Below, in pieces: positions 43,487 to 51,990 of a DNA stretch of 64,000 nucleotides. The position numbers and the translations under genes are program-made. The notes beneath the pieces are model-generated. The model saw nothing but the letters and a program-made list of their open reading frames with translations, was not told the origin of the DNA and did no database searches. The stretch's first letter is position 1. Each line of letters starts with the position of its first letter. The stretch comes from PSRF01 sp051000815. GTDB taxonomy: Bacteria; Acidobacteriota; Blastocatellia; Pyrinomonadales; Pyrinomonadaceae. The DNA lies in assembly GCA_051000815.1 (NCBI GenBank), contig JBPCNX010000024.1:28607-92606 (forward strand), written 5' to 3'.

Positions 43487-43882
43487 TTCTCCTCAGGGAT
43501 TGGTTGTAATCGAAGAGATTGCGACCAGTAGAGAGCGCAGTCGGGATAAGAGCCTTTTGAGCGTGCGGTTGTCGGGGCCATGCGACTCATTTCGAGGCTT
43601 CCTCCCGGCTGCGTTCTTTTTGTTCACTCCACTGCTGACGAAACCTACACAGTCCACTAAGTCACACGAAGCGGGTTATCGATCTCGTGTTAGCTTGCGT
43701 ATCCGCTGAAATACCCAAACAGTCATAAATCAGTAGACCCAATAGGGCATCTTCCAATGCTGGCGCAGCCGGACCCAACTGCACCACGGTAACCTTCCAA
43801 CCAGCATGTCGCGCAAGTTTGGCTATGCTATCATCCGCACGATTCTGTTATCTCGATCTGCCAGAGCCTGAGACTCGCCAGA
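43487..43882. other. Intergenic region, nothing clear
   Basis: About 395 bases. It contains a ccactaagtcacacgaag string near 43661 related to the repeat at 25193. No gene, promoter or terminator stands out. Confidence 0.45.
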
Positions 43883-44887
43883 GTGCCCTTACTTTCAAAG
43901 CATACAATTCTCGGCGTCCTGCGAAGGTTTGCGATCCTTTTGCTGGTTGTTTGGACGGTCGTCTCTCTGGTCACAATTCTCATCGAGCTTGTGCCCGGCG
44001 ATCCCGCGGTGGCCGTACTGGGTGAACAGGCCACTCCCGAGCAGTTTGAACAATTCCGGCAAAAACATGGGCTTGACCGGCCTCCCTTCTTTTTCTCCTT
44101 TCCGCGCCGACCAGATGGCGCCCGCCATTTCCAGTGGCACGGTCCGGACAATCGTTACACCGAATATTGGCAAGGGATTTTCCGCGGAGATATGGGTTTG
44201 TCCTTTCGCACCGACAGACCTGTCGTAGGATTAATTCTTGAACGATACCCGGCAACAATTGAACTGGCCGTGGTCGCACTCCTGATTGCCGTTGTGATCG
44301 CAATTCCCCTGGGCGTGGTCGCCGGCAAAAATCGCGGCACCTGGATCGACAATGCAGCTTCGGTAGTAGCACTGGTCGGAATCAGTCTGCCGAGTTTCGT
44401 AATTGGGCCCATGTTGGTTTATTTGTTCGCGGTGAAACTGGGCTGGTTGGCGCCGTCGGGCCGGTTCGAGTGGAGCGACATCATTCTCCCGGCATTCACG
44501 CTCGGCGCCGCACTCTCAGCTATCCTTACGCGAATGGTGCGCTCTTCGGTAATTGAAGAACTGGGCGAAGACTATGTTCGCACTGCCCGCGCTAAGGGTT
44601 TGAGCGAGACGACAGTTGTTTACAAACACGTTCTGAAAAACGGACTAATTCCCGTGGTGACGATCCTGGGATTGCAACTTGGCGTTTTGCTCGCGGGGGC
44701 GATTATCACAGAAAAGATTTTCGGCTGGCCGGGCTTGGGCCTACTGCTGGTGGAAGACGGGATCGCGAAGCGCGACTACCGAGTAGTCCAGGGATGTGTG
44801 CTGGTGATCAGCATGACCTACATAGTGGCAAATACATTGACCGACATGATCTATCGTTGGTTGGATCCCAGGATAAGACTATCTTGA
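43883..44887 (+). CDS. DppB-type peptide/nickel ABC permease
   Basis: 334 residues from GTG. Six helices with the DppB-type N-terminus (LLLVVWTVVSLVTILIELVPGDPA) and the EAA-like cytoplasmic loop EDYVRTARAKGLSETTVVYKHVLKNGLIPV. A long periplasmic insert carries PPFFFSFPRRPDG. Partner of the DppC-type permease 144 bases downstream. No ATPase or binding protein genes are adjacent, so these must be encoded elsewhere. Imports oligopeptides or similar ligands. Confidence 0.9.
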   Translation: MPLLSKHTILGVLRRFAILLLVVWTVVSLVTILIELVPGDPAVAVLGEQATPEQFEQFRQKHGLDRPPFFFSFPRRPDGARHFQWHGPDNRYTEYWQGIFRGDMGLSFRTDRPVVGLILERYPATIELAVVALLIAVVIAIPLGVVAGKNRGTWIDNAASVVALVGISLPSFVIGPMLVYLFAVKLGWLAPSGRFEWSDIILPAFTLGAALSAILTRMVRSSVIEELGEDYVRTARAKGLSETTVVYKHVLKNGLIPVVTILGLQLGVLLAGAIITEKIFGWPGLGLLLVEDGIAKRDYRVVQGCVLVISMTYIVANTLTDMIYRWLDPRIRLS

Positions 44888-44914
44888 GGGGTCCAGTGAG
44901 TTTCGATTGTTTCT

Positions 44915-45020
44915 GAACTTTGAGCTTTGTTCTTTGTACTTTGTTCGCTTTTCCAGCTTGCTGCAGTTCTGAATCATGAATTCAACAACCGTTAGAAGAA
45001 CAAAGTACAAAGTACAAAGT
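44915..45020. repeat. Heptamer repeat island between dppB- and dppC-like genes
   Basis: gaacttt, gagcttt, gttcttt, gtacttt, gttcgct (44915-44949) and acaaagt three times (45000-45020), the reverse-complement type. gaacaaagtacaaa pairs with tttgtactttgttc. The hairpin would lie inside the putative two-gene transcript. Confidence 0.88.
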
Positions 45021-45030
45021 TCTAAGAGTT

Positions 45031-45846
45031 ATGAATAGATTGAGCATTGTCGGCCTTGTAATCGTCACGATTCTTGTAGTCGTGGCCCTATTTGCGCCGT
45101 GGATTGCCACACACGACGTTGGCACAACTGATCTGTCGCTGCGCTATCTCGGCCCTTCTGCGTCACACTTCTTCGGAACTGATTCCACGGGCCGCGACAT
45201 TTTCTCACGCGTGGTATTCGGGGCTCGCATCTCCCTTCAGGTCGGCATCGTGGTGGTCGGCGTCTCTGCGGTTGTCGGAACAACTCTGGGAGCACTCGCA
45301 GGCTACTACGGCGGCTGGGTGGATCGGGTTATCTCCGGTTATTTCTTTAACGTGTTTCTCGCTTTTCCCGGACTGTTGCTGGCGATCGCGATGGTGGCCT
45401 TTCTCGGGGCGGGATTGAACAAGTTGATCCTCGCCCTCTGTATCATCGGCTGGGTTGGCTATGCTCGCCTGATTCGCGGCCAGGTCTTAAAGGTGCGTGA
45501 ATACGACTTCGTGCAAGCGGCTCGCGCTCTCGGAGCCAGCGACGCCCGCATCCTGCTGATTCACATTCTGCCCAATGCCATTCAGCCACTAATCGTGCAA
45601 GCAAGTTTGGGGATGGCCGGGGCAGTGCTTGCGGAAGCTTCACTTTCCTTTCTGGGCCTCGGCGTGCCGCCCCCCGCGCCCTCCTGGGGCGTAATGATCG
45701 AAGAGGCGCGCGATCTCTCAACCCTGCAAGCCGCGCCTCATGCGTTGATCTTTCCCGGTATCGTCATTGCGCTGACTGTGATGGCATTCAATTTTATCGG
45801 CGACGGGTTGCGCGAGTATCTCGATCCGCGCCAGCGCGCTAGGTAA
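45031..45846 (+). CDS. DppC-type peptide/nickel ABC permease
   Basis: 271 residues. HFFGTDSTGRDIFSRVVFGARISLQVGI is the hallmark of DppC/OppC, followed by the EAA loop VREYDFVQAARALGASDARILLIHILPNAIQPLIV and GVPPPAPSWGVMI. Works with the preceding permease as the membrane channel of an ABC importer. Confidence 0.92.
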   Translation: MNRLSIVGLVIVTILVVVALFAPWIATHDVGTTDLSLRYLGPSASHFFGTDSTGRDIFSRVVFGARISLQVGIVVVGVSAVVGTTLGALAGYYGGWVDRVISGYFFNVFLAFPGLLLAIAMVAFLGAGLNKLILALCIIGWVGYARLIRGQVLKVREYDFVQAARALGASDARILLIHILPNAIQPLIVQASLGMAGAVLAEASLSFLGLGVPPPAPSWGVMIEEARDLSTLQAAPHALIFPGIVIALTVMAFNFIGDGLREYLDPRQRAR

Positions 45847-45849
45847 TTT

Positions 45850-45937
45850 GAAGTTTGACCTTTGAACTTCGAACTGATCAGGAAGTGTTTAAGGCTCGGA
45901 ACACAAACAAAGATCAAAGACCAAACGGCCAAGACCA
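45850..45937. repeat. Heptamer repeat island after the dppC-like gene
   Basis: gaagttt, gaccttt, gaacttc, gaactga (45850-45877) and aagatca, aagacca, aacggcc, aagacca (45910-45937). Both arrays are in 7-base register and roughly reverse complementary (gtttgacctttga with tcaaagaccaaac). Confidence 0.75.
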
Positions 45938-46093
45938 GTGTTAATCGAATGCGCGCCGCCGGAGTCCTTACGTGTAACTCGAATGCTTCGATTAAGAAGC
46001 TTACTGTTTGACCCTCCAAACTTGTGGGAGCTACGATCGCTTCCCTCGATACTTAAAATTGTCAGGTCGATCGACGTCGTCCCTCCAAAGTTC

Positions 46094-47017
46094 ATGACCT
46101 CTGGTATATCCGAGAGCATTATCGACCTCGTAGGCCACACTCCACTGCTTCACCTCTCTCGTTTCGCTCCGCCTCCATTAGCTGACATTTACGCCAAGCT
46201 CGAGTGGTTCAGCCCCGGTGGCTCTGTGAAAGATCGCGCGGCGCTGGGAATGATTCTGGACGCCGAGAAAAAGGGCAAACTGCGACCAGGATCAACAATC
46301 ATCGAACCAACCGCCGGCAATACCGGAATCGGTTTGGCCCTAATCGGTGTGGCCCGCGGCTATCGTGTTATTCTCTGCGTTCCCCGGGGCTATGCGGTGG
46401 AGAAGATGAAACTGATCGCGGCTTTGGGTGGCGAGATTGAGTACGTTTCAGGCGAAGCGGGAATTACGGGGGCTATTGAGCGGGCTGGCGAACTTGCCGG
46501 CACCATCGCGGACAGCTACATCCCACAGCAGTTCGAGAATCAGGCAAACCCTGACTATCATGAGGCGACAACCGCGGCCGAGATCATCGAGCAGATGGAG
46601 GAACGCATCGACGCCATTGTGATTGGCGCGGGGACTTCGGGAACGTTTGTTGGAGTTGCTCGCGCAGCCAGGAAGATCAACCCAAAGGTTTTGTGTGTGC
46701 TTGTAGAACCGCAAGGATCGATCTATGGTGGTCATCCGCCCGGCCCCAAGAAGATCGAAGGAATTGGTCAGACGCAGTTTATTCCGCAGATCTATGACGC
46801 TGACCTCGCTGATGAGGTCTTGATGGTAATGAACGACGAAGTCTGCGAGGCGTTTCGCCGCCTGGCGCGGACGGAGGGGGTTTTGGGGGGCTGGTCCTCA
46901 GCAGCAGCGGCGGCCGGAGCGTATCAGGTTGCAGAACGCCTCGGCAAAGGGAAACGAATCGTAACAGTGTTCCCTGATGGGGCGGAACGTTACATGAGCC
47001 AGGGAATATTCGATTGA
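46094..47017 (+). CDS. cysK: Cysteine synthase (O-acetylserine sulfhydrylase)
   Basis: 307 residues from the ATG at 46094; an upstream open frame to 45938 has no family similarity. IIDLVGHTPLLHL, GGSVKDRAA with PLP Lys46, EPTAGNTGIGLALIGVARGY and GAGTSGTFVGVAR define the beta-family synthase. Joins O-acetylserine and sulfide to give cysteine. The C-terminus GAERYMSQGIFD is typical. Some Cys-synthase-like proteins are cystathionine beta-synthases; with the gamma-synthase/lyase next door, a transsulfuration role is possible. Confidence 0.92.
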   Translation: MTSGISESIIDLVGHTPLLHLSRFAPPPLADIYAKLEWFSPGGSVKDRAALGMILDAEKKGKLRPGSTIIEPTAGNTGIGLALIGVARGYRVILCVPRGYAVEKMKLIAALGGEIEYVSGEAGITGAIERAGELAGTIADSYIPQQFENQANPDYHEATTAAEIIEQMEERIDAIVIGAGTSGTFVGVARAARKINPKVLCVLVEPQGSIYGGHPPGPKKIEGIGQTQFIPQIYDADLADEVLMVMNDEVCEAFRRLARTEGVLGGWSSAAAAAGAYQVAERLGKGKRIVTVFPDGAERYMSQGIFD

Positions 47018-47019
47018 AG

Positions 47020-47047
47020 ATTGCCAATTGCCAATTGGAAATCGCAA
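47020..47047. repeat. Short heptamer array between cysK and the gamma-synthase/lyase
   Basis: attgcca, attgcca, attggaa, atcgcaa: four 7-base units in the 64-base gap. ttgccaattgccaa also overlaps a small ccaattgg palindrome. Confidence 0.75.
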
Positions 47048-47081
47048 ATAATGATTCACTATTCACCGATTTAACGATTTT

Positions 47082-48221
47082 ATGGGCTTCGCAACAATCG
47101 CTATTCACTCCGGACAGGAACCAGATGCGTCTACCGGCGCAGTGACGGTGCCAATCTATCAAACGTCAACTTATGCTCAGGACGGCCTTGGCAAGCACAA
47201 GGGCTACGAGTACGCTCGCACTCAAAACCCTACGCGCTCAGCGCTCGAAACAAATCTCGCCGCGCTGGAAGGCGCCAGGTTCGGCTTTGCTTTCGCATCC
47301 GGAATGGCGGCAATCGATGCCACGCTGCGTCTGGTTAAAGCCGGAGAGCACGTGGTTGTTTCCGACAACACTTACGGCGGGACCTTTCGCCTGTTTACGA
47401 AGGTATTGTCAAACTACAATCTCGAGTTTGATTTCGTTGACACATCAGATGCGCTAAACGTTGAAGCAGCAATCAAACCCAACACGAAAATGGTCTTCGT
47501 GGAAACGCCCACCAACCCGGTAATGATCGTCACAGATCTGAAAGAGGTGAGCGAGATTGCACACCGCGCCGGGGCGCGCGTGGTTTGCGACAACACCTTC
47601 ATGTCACCCTACCTGCAACGCCCGCTTGATTACGGGGTCGATATCGTCGTCCACTCAACGACCAAGTATTTGAATGGGCACTCTGATGGAATCGGCGGCA
47701 TCGTCGTACTCAACGATGAGGAAGATGCTAACTGGATCGGTTTTATCCAAAACAGTGCGGGGGCGATTCTCTCGCCGTTCGACTCGTGGCTGGTGATGCG
47801 CGGTACAAAAACACTGGCATTGCGCATGGAACAACATGACAAGACGGGACGCGCCGTCGCCGCGTTTCTCGAAGAACATCCCGCAGTAAAGAAAGTTTAC
47901 TATCCCGGTTCTGCCTCGCACCCGCAACACAATCTCGCCCGGCGACAGCAAAAAGGCTTCGGCGGTATGGTGGCCTTCGATGTCGGTTCGCTTAACGCTG
48001 CGCGCCAGGTTTTGGAATCTGTTAAGCTATGCACTCTCGCCGAGAGCTTGGGCGGAGTTGAGACTCTGATTTCGCATCCGGCGACAATGACTCACGCATC
48101 CGTTAACGCTGAGAAACGAGAACAGCTCGGAATTACTGAGGGGCTGGTGCGAATCTCAGTTGGTCTGGAAGATACGGATGACATAATTGCCGATCTTGAC
48201 CAAGCTCTAAAACAAATATAA
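47082..48221 (+). CDS. Cystathionine gamma-synthase / gamma-lyase (PLP)
   Basis: 379 residues of the Cys/Met metabolism PLP family. IHSGQEPDASTGAVTVPIYQTSTY, EYARTQNPTRSALE, FASGMAAIDA and HSTTKYLNGHSDGIGG with the PLP Lys195 are canonical. It either makes cystathionine or splits it to cysteine; sequence alone does not decide. With cysK upstream, reverse transsulfuration is attractive. Confidence 0.93.
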   Translation: MGFATIAIHSGQEPDASTGAVTVPIYQTSTYAQDGLGKHKGYEYARTQNPTRSALETNLAALEGARFGFAFASGMAAIDATLRLVKAGEHVVVSDNTYGGTFRLFTKVLSNYNLEFDFVDTSDALNVEAAIKPNTKMVFVETPTNPVMIVTDLKEVSEIAHRAGARVVCDNTFMSPYLQRPLDYGVDIVVHSTTKYLNGHSDGIGGIVVLNDEEDANWIGFIQNSAGAILSPFDSWLVMRGTKTLALRMEQHDKTGRAVAAFLEEHPAVKKVYYPGSASHPQHNLARRQQKGFGGMVAFDVGSLNAARQVLESVKLCTLAESLGGVETLISHPATMTHASVNAEKREQLGITEGLVRISVGLEDTDDIIADLDQALKQI

Positions 48222-48296
48222 GAACTCAGCAAGTGACAGTTTCACTGTGGAAGGGTTAAAATCTTCGGCCAGTAGCAGATCGCTTCCGCTCTCCTT

Positions 48297-49220
48297 ATGA
48301 TTGTAGAACTGCACGCAAAATCAGATGTCGGTCGAGTGCGCCGAGGCAACGAAGATAATTTTCTGGTGCTGGATTTATCAAACCAGAAGACCTGGACGGG
48401 CTCAGACGGAAAAGAAGCTCCAAAAGAGTTGAGCAAACTCGACCTCGGAGACAAGGGTCTCGTACTTGTCGTCTCTGACGGAATGGGGGGCGCACTCGCT
48501 GGAGACGTCGCCAGTAGGATGGCGGTCGATTCGGTGCGTGAGATGCTGGTTGGCAGCGATACCGAAGAAGGGTGCGATGCCGAAACGCCTCTCGTGGAAT
48601 GTCTCAAGAACGCCACAGTCTACGCCAATCTCGCGATTCACCACCGTAGCCAGGAAGATTCACGCTGCGCGGGCATGGGCGCCACCTTCACCGGAGCCGC
48701 GATTAAAGGCGATATGCTGGATCTGGTTCAAGTGGGCGACAGCCGCGGCTACATGATTCGCAGGGACCAAATTCAACTAGCCACAAAAGATCAATCGCTG
48801 GTCCAGCAACTTGTAGATGTTGGTCAGATCAGTGAAGCGGAAGCCGAGACTCACATGTTTCGGAATGTGATTTTGCAGGCCCTGGGCGCACAGAGCGACG
48901 TCACTCCCGTGACCGGAAAGATTCAATTGCGACGCGGCGACATTCTGCTGCTTTGCAGTGATGGGTTGTCAGGAAAATTGCGCTCGGAAGATATTCAGAA
49001 CATCATTGCCAGCAATTCAAACCTCGCGGTGGCCTGTGACGAACTGATTGCCGAAGCAAATAACCGAGGCGGCGAAGATAACATCACAGTAGTTCTCGTG
49101 CGTTTCCTGGGAGACGACTTGCAGGAGCCGACCGACGATCACATCACCGTTGAATTGCCTCCACTTGAGGAAGACAAGACCCTCGACGACAACTACGAAG
49201 CAGATACCGAATCGTACTAG
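48297..49220 (+). CDS. PP2C-type Ser/Thr protein phosphatase
   Basis: 307 residues. Metal-binding motifs: SDVGRVRRGNEDNFLV, VVSDGMGGALAGDVAS, LLCSDGLSGKLRSEDI and NRGGEDNITVVLVRF. PP2C/Stp phosphatases reverse Hanks-type kinases; a kinase of that type is encoded at 11964 though not adjacent. The acidic C-terminal tail is short and soluble. Confidence 0.95.
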   Translation: MIVELHAKSDVGRVRRGNEDNFLVLDLSNQKTWTGSDGKEAPKELSKLDLGDKGLVLVVSDGMGGALAGDVASRMAVDSVREMLVGSDTEEGCDAETPLVECLKNATVYANLAIHHRSQEDSRCAGMGATFTGAAIKGDMLDLVQVGDSRGYMIRRDQIQLATKDQSLVQQLVDVGQISEAEAETHMFRNVILQALGAQSDVTPVTGKIQLRRGDILLLCSDGLSGKLRSEDIQNIIASNSNLAVACDELIAEANNRGGEDNITVVLVRFLGDDLQEPTDDHITVELPPLEEDKTLDDNYEADTESY

Positions 49221-49242
49221 CCTGAGCCAGCGCATCCACGAA

Positions 49243-49337
49243 GTCTGTAGGGGTTGCACTCTGTGTCCACCCCTCGTTGCGTCTAGACAAGTTTGTTGAG
49301 GGCACGAAAAGGGAGCCGGCCATAGAGTGCCGCCCCT
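49243..49337. repeat. Palindromic element, copy 1 (gtaggggttgcactc...gagtgccgcccctac)
   Basis: The ends are imperfect reverse complements (gtaggggttgcactctgtg against catagagtgccgcccctac). A related element with the same end sequence occurs at 57466-57541. It separates convergent genes and may form a transcript-end hairpin. Confidence 0.75.
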
Positions 49338-49833
49338 ACGATTCATCGCCGGGCGATTTCCGCTGCCAGCCACTTCCCGCATCTATCCGGCGAACATAAA
49401 TCGAAGCGCCTTCAGTGCTCTCCACACACACGCGCTCGCCCGCCTCCAACGGCGATTCACCTGCAGCCGGATAAGCAGTCCAGGTTGAGCCAAAGACTTT
49501 TACCGCACCCTCGTTGAGCGCGCCGTGGCTCGACGAAACTACGGTGCCAATCTTACCTGGCAAAGAGTCAGCTCCACTGCGCAGTGAGGTGCCACTTTTC
49601 TCACGAGAAAAATACTTAACGAAGATCGTACGCGAGGCGGCGGTCAAGCCGGACGAAACTCCAATGAAGATCAGGAACTGAATAGCCAGACTATCAATAC
49701 CAATCAGGCCGGCAAAGCCTGCGGCAAGTGCGCCGATGCCAAACCAGAGCAACACGAATCCAGTGGTAAAAACTTCAGCGACAATTAGCGCCAGTCCCAG
49801 CACGCACCAGAGGATCCAGATAAGATTGTCCAT
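49336..49833 (-). CDS. NfeD family membrane protein
   Basis: 165 residues. Two to four helices at the N-terminus (LIWILWCVLGLALIVAEVF, GFVLLWFGIGALAAGFAGLIG, LAIQFLIFIGVSSGLTAAS) and a C-terminal OB-fold domain (GKIGTVVSSSHGALNEGAVKVFGSTWTA, GERVCVESTEG). NfeD proteins partner with flotillins or membrane proteases. Four bases after the proline dehydrogenase stop. Confidence 0.88.
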   Translation of the reverse strand: MDNLIWILWCVLGLALIVAEVFTTGFVLLWFGIGALAAGFAGLIGIDSLAIQFLIFIGVSSGLTAASRTIFVKYFSREKSGTSLRSGADSLPGKIGTVVSSSHGALNEGAVKVFGSTWTAYPAAGESPLEAGERVCVESTEGASIYVRRIDAGSGWQRKSPGDES

Positions 49834-49837
49834 CTCG

Positions 49838-50758
49838 CTAACCCTTCAACAGATTCTTCATTACGAACCAGATATTTGCGGGACGCTCGGCGAGGCGTCT
49901 CATAAAGTAAGGATACCAATGTTTTCCGTAAGGAACATAAACCCTCACGTTGTAACTGTCTCGAGCGAGCTGACGCTGTAGGTCGCGCCGCACGCCGTAA
50001 AGCATTTGAAATTCAAAAGCTTCCTTGCCAATCCCCTCGCGTTGCGCGAAAGCAACTGTAGCGTCGATCATTTTTGGATCGTGAGTGGCAATGCCATGAT
50101 AGATCCCACTTCTCAGCAACAGCTGCATCACGCGCACGTAGTTGTCGTCAGTGTCCTGCTTGTTGGGAAACGCGACCTCAGGCGGTTCATTGTACGCTCC
50201 TTTGCAAATACGGATACGGGCGGGAAGCTTTACCAACTCCTGGGCGTCTTCATAGGTTCGGCGCAGGTATGACTGCAATACAATTCCGACGTCATTCAAG
50301 CCAAATTCAGATCGCAGCCGTTTGAAGATGTCTATCGTTACCTGGGTGACCGCCGAACCCTCCATGTCAACTCGAACGAAATTTCCACGGCGCGAGGCCT
50401 CAGCAACGATCGCACGCGCGTTCCTGTAGGCAACGTCTGGATCAAGTTCGAGTCCAAACTGGGTCAGTTTTATGGAAACGTTCGAGCGAATCCCCGTCCG
50501 ATCAATCTGATCAAGAATCTGCAGATACTCTTCTACTTCGCCCTCAGCTTCCGCCGCATTCGCAACTGATTCATTCAAATGGTCGAACGAAGCGGTGCAA
50601 CCCTCTCCGTTTAGCTCGCGAATAACGGCAACGGCTTCGGCAATTGTCTCGCCGGCAACAAAGCGAGTAGTTAATTTCTTAAAAAGCCGGAAGCGCGCTG
50701 CGAAGTCTTTTAGACCTTCATGACGCGACAGGTAGATTAATGCGCTTCTCAAAAGCAT
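49838..50758 (-). CDS. Proline dehydrogenase
   Basis: 306 residues, the monofunctional PRODH barrel. Family segments: SNVSIKLTQFGLELDP, VRVDMEGSAVT, VGIVLQSYLRRT, RIRICKGAYNEP, ATHDPKMI and FEFQMLYGVRRDLQRQ. FAD enzyme oxidising proline to pyrroline-5-carboxylate at the membrane. The C-terminus FMRRLAERPANIWFVMKNLL matches family members. Confidence 0.94.
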   Translation of the reverse strand: MLLRSALIYLSRHEGLKDFAARFRLFKKLTTRFVAGETIAEAVAVIRELNGEGCTASFDHLNESVANAAEAEGEVEEYLQILDQIDRTGIRSNVSIKLTQFGLELDPDVAYRNARAIVAEASRRGNFVRVDMEGSAVTQVTIDIFKRLRSEFGLNDVGIVLQSYLRRTYEDAQELVKLPARIRICKGAYNEPPEVAFPNKQDTDDNYVRVMQLLLRSGIYHGIATHDPKMIDATVAFAQREGIGKEAFEFQMLYGVRRDLQRQLARDSYNVRVYVPYGKHWYPYFMRRLAERPANIWFVMKNLLKG

Positions 50759-50870
50759 GTAAGGCGTCTGAATCCGGGATGCGGACGCTGAAGTGGTCCA
50801 GCGTCCGCTTGAAGGCTATGGTATTCTGTGCAACTCCAACTAAGAAAACTGCCGCGAAGGAATGGTTTGA

Positions 50871-51206
50871 ATGCGCTTGAAGCTGGTAATGATTGTCGCG
50901 CTGATCGCCGCCCTTGTAGGCTCGGGATCATCGATCGCTATCATCGTGACGAGGTCTGCCTCGCTTCGGGTGCTTTCGAGTCCAGACCTTGTCGTGACCG
51001 CGACGCTGGTTTTGCCAATCGCCAGCGTTATTCTGGCCGCGTTCTTTGTTTATCGCCACACGGCCCGCCGGCGCAGGACCCAGGCTCTGCTGACCGGAGT
51101 GCTCGCCGCTTTTCTCAGTCTGGGCGTTTTCATTCTGGCCTCAATCCTAACTTCACGAAATACTCCGCTCCAGCCTCAGCCGACAACTCCGCGCAATATC
51201 GGGTGA
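50871..51206 (+). CDS. Small membrane protein, unknown
   Basis: 111 residues with three hydrophobic helices: LVMIVALIAALVGSGSSIAI, LVVTATLVLPIASVILAAFFVY and LLTGVLAAFLSLGVFILASI, with an RHTARRRRTQ basic loop before the third. Ends in a Pro/Gln/Thr-rich tail. No family recognised. Confidence 0.6.
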   Translation: MRLKLVMIVALIAALVGSGSSIAIIVTRSASLRVLSSPDLVVTATLVLPIASVILAAFFVYRHTARRRRTQALLTGVLAAFLSLGVFILASILTSRNTPLQPQPTTPRNIG

Positions 51207-51220
51207 TGTCCTTGGTGTAA

Positions 51221-51796
51221 CTACGCAACGGGATTCAAACCGATCTCTCTTTGCAGCGGACGAAGCGCATCAATCACAAAGCGAATATGCTCATCCAGAT
51301 CCACAGCAAGTTCCGTTACGCCCTGCCTGATATCGTCTCGATTTACTGATCGCGCAAACGCTTTGTCTTTCAACTTTTTCTTCACCGACGAGACCTCGAG
51401 ATCGTCGAGACTCTTGTTCGGGCGCACCAGCGCGCAGGCTACGAGGAAGCCGCAAAGCTCATCGGTGGCAAAAAGCGCACGCGCCATGTCGGTGTCGCGC
51501 GGAACACCCGTATAGGTGGCGTGGCCCATGATCGCCCGGATTATCCGTTCGGAATAGCCGCGTCCGCAAAGAATGTTTGCCCCGGTAAACGGGTGCTGGT
51601 CGGCAGTGGGAAACATCTCGTAATCAAAGTCGTGTAGTAATCCAACCAGTCCCCACTCATCGACGTCAGCGTCGGGCTCACCATAACGCTTTGCCGCGGC
51701 GCGCATGGCGGCTTCAACCGCAAGCGCGTGCTTACGCAGACTATCGCCCTTGGTGTATTCGCATAACAATTCCCAGGCATCATTTCGATCAGGCAT
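51221..51796 (-). CDS. HD domain protein (HDIG type)
   Basis: 191 residues. HD hallmarks: SLRKHALAVEAAM, VGLLHDFDYEMFP (HD pair), DQHPFTGANIL, and IIRAIMGHATYTG. Metal-dependent phosphohydrolase of unknown substrate, often a nucleotide. Convergent with the small membrane protein gene. Confidence 0.87.
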   Translation of the reverse strand: MPDRNDAWELLCEYTKGDSLRKHALAVEAAMRAAAKRYGEPDADVDEWGLVGLLHDFDYEMFPTADQHPFTGANILCGRGYSERIIRAIMGHATYTGVPRDTDMARALFATDELCGFLVACALVRPNKSLDDLEVSSVKKKLKDKAFARSVNRDDIRQGVTELAVDLDEHIRFVIDALRPLQREIGLNPVA

Positions 51797-51990
51797 GGTT
51801 CCTGCGCTCGTTCAGTGGAAAACGACAAACAGAATCTTTAGCGATAGTTGTAGTGGGCTAAAACTAGCACGGGAACACGCGCGTGAACAAGAAGGGCGCA
51901 ATGCGAGTAAACCCGGCAAAAAGAATGGCAAAGTTGGTGTAATTCAGTGGTTGGGCTTTGATGTGGGGCCTATGGCTTTGCCAGTTACCG

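Noticed and set aside
45938..46093. N-terminal extension of the cysteine synthase ORF
   Set aside because: Part of it derives from the repeat island and none resembles the family; the ATG at 46094 gives the normal start.
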